Positions 5,836 to 6,641 of a DNA stretch of 6,641 bases are shown here, one piece after another. Numbering within the stretch: the first letter of the stretch is position 1; every line of letters starts with the position of its first letter. Below the pieces are notes generated by a model. It had not been told where the DNA came from, did no database searches, and saw only the letters and a program-made list of their open reading frames with translations. The stretch is taken from assembly GCA_014380605.1 (NCBI GenBank), contig JACMJO010000113.1:1-6641 (forward strand), in the 5' to 3' direction. This DNA comes from Fimbriimonadaceae bacterium (GTDB lineage Bacteria > Armatimonadota > Fimbriimonadia > Fimbriimonadales > Fimbriimonadaceae). The position numbers and the translations under genes were made by a program.

Positions 5836-6641
5836 ATGGCGCACCGATTCGGATATGTCGCCTTGATTGGCAAGCCCAATGTCGGTAAAAGCACCCTTTT
5901 GAACCACATTGTGGGCCAGAAGGTCTCGATCGTCAGCAACAAGCCGCAGACCACCAGGAAGCGGGTGATCGGGATTGCAACGACCGACGAATACCAGATC
6001 GCATTTATCGATACGCCTGGTATCCACGAGCCCCATACGAAACTTGGACGCTCGATGGTCGAACAGGCTCGCAAGTCGCTCCATGACGTGGACGTCATCG
6101 TGTATGTGGCGGACTCCAGCTCACACCCTAACGATGGCGACAAGGAGATTGCCAAGCTCTTGACAGGGATTGAGGTGCATGACCTTCACCAGCCTGAAAA
6201 GCACGTCCCGATCCCAGTTATTCTTTGCCTCAACAAGATGGACCTGTTGAAGGCGGAGTCTGTGCAACGGAACGTGGATGCGTTTACAGGCCTCTTCAAG
6301 ACCGAGGAGTACATGCTAACGACGGCTTTGCGAGGCAACAATGTCGACAAGCTGGTCGAGATGATTGTGGCTAAGCTTCCCGAGGGAGAGCCTCAGTTCG
6401 ATCCCGATTCGTTCACCGACCAGACGAGCCGGTTCATCGCGGCGGAATTCGTGCGGGAGAAGATTCTGATTGCCACCAAGCAAGAAGTTCCCCACGCCGT
6501 GGCCGTCCTGGTCGAAGATTGGGAAGAAGAGGCGGAAACTGGCTTGGTCAGGATCACGGCAAGTATCTTCGTGGAGAAAACTAGCCAGCGAGCAATCCTC
6601 ATCGGCAAGCAAGGCCAATTCATAAAAAAGATCGGGACAGA
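5836..6641 (+). CDS. era: Ribosome-assembly GTPase Era (3' end beyond window)
   Basis: Era is an essential GTPase that binds the 3' end of 16S rRNA and helps mature the 30S subunit. The visible 268 residues lack only about the last 30-40. GTPase motifs are G1 GKPNVGKS (12-19), G2 around PQTTRKR (37-43), G3 DTPG (59-62), G4 NKMD (133-136) and a G5-like TALRG (163-167), where the usual Ser of SA is Thr. The Era-specific linker FTDQTSRFIAAEFVREKIL (193-211) follows. The KH domain shows ASIFVEKTSQRAILIGKQG (242-260) and FIKKIG (262-267), including the GxxG-type loop. Compared with E. coli Era from memory, about eight extra residues (near EVHDLHQPEKHV, 113-124) precede the NKMD strand. The start at 5836 is fixed by a good ribosome binding site, 4 bases after the upstream stop. 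It is probably the third gene of an operon with the HAD and GH42-type genes. Confidence 0.97.
   Translation, partial: MAHRFGYVALIGKPNVGKSTLLNHIVGQKVSIVSNKPQTTRKRVIGIATTDEYQIAFIDTPGIHEPHTKLGRSMVEQARKSLHDVDVIVYVADSSSHPNDGDKEIAKLLTGIEVHDLHQPEKHVPIPVILCLNKMDLLKAESVQRNVDAFTGLFKTEEYMLTTALRGNNVDKLVEMIVAKLPEGEPQFDPDSFTDQTSRFIAAEFVREKILIATKQEVPHAVAVLVEDWEEEAETGLVRITASIFVEKTSQRAILIGKQGQFIKKIGT

Noticed and set aside
5463..6155. Minus-strand open frame of 230 codons spanning the end of the large gene and the start of era
   Set aside because: It runs antisense through the highly conserved Era G1-G3 motifs and the GH tail. It shows no domain and no ribosome binding site, so it is a shadow of codon bias.

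Overview
The window shows the meeting point of two divergent transcription units in a motile bacterium of moderate to fairly high GC. No taxonomic marker is complete. The flagellar gene, a non-secreted glycoside-hydrolase-like protein of a type I associate with Armatimonadota and Planctomycetes, and the mixed codon use make Armatimonadota (Fimbriimonas-like) a reasonable guess, but only a guess.

Left arm (1-1754, minus strand): one long open frame reads leftwards and leaves the window before its stop. Its C-terminal part carries a clear flagellar hook-length control (FliK) domain with an LNPEDLG core and a Gln/His-rich tail. Its N-terminal part is a long Pro/acidic linker holding a four-copy, 15-residue repeat. 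That repeat contains every cysteine seen in the protein. The plus-strand frames across this arm are shadows.

Middle (1755-1845): a short divergent intergenic region, with no convincing housekeeping promoter on either strand. A sigma-54-like -24/-12 element and a sigma-28-like -35 box, both pointing at fliK, lie at or just inside the start of the rightward gene. Both are weak.

Right arm (1846-6641, plus strand): three tightly packed genes look like an operon. First is a HAD-superfamily phosphatase of the phosphoglycolate phosphatase/PpaX type, with all four motifs intact. Second, overlapping it by 28 bases, is a 1099-residue protein. Its core resembles a GH42-type beta-galactosidase (TIM barrel, trimerisation domain, small beta domain). 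It has no signal peptide and is flanked by a Lys/Pro/Ala-rich disordered tail of about 280 residues and an Arg-rich C-terminal tail. Third, after a 4-base gap, is the ribosome-assembly GTPase Era, complete except for its last residues.

The most unusual object is the central protein: a glycosidase-like core between nucleic-acid-binding-like tails, with a short aromatic-Arg-x-Arg motif recurring four times in the N-terminal tail and once at the extreme C-terminus, co-transcribed with era. The second is the cysteine-bearing pentadecapeptide repeat in FliK. No RNA genes, mobile elements, CRISPR arrays or convincing terminators were seen, and no gene-free stretch exceeds about 150 bases.
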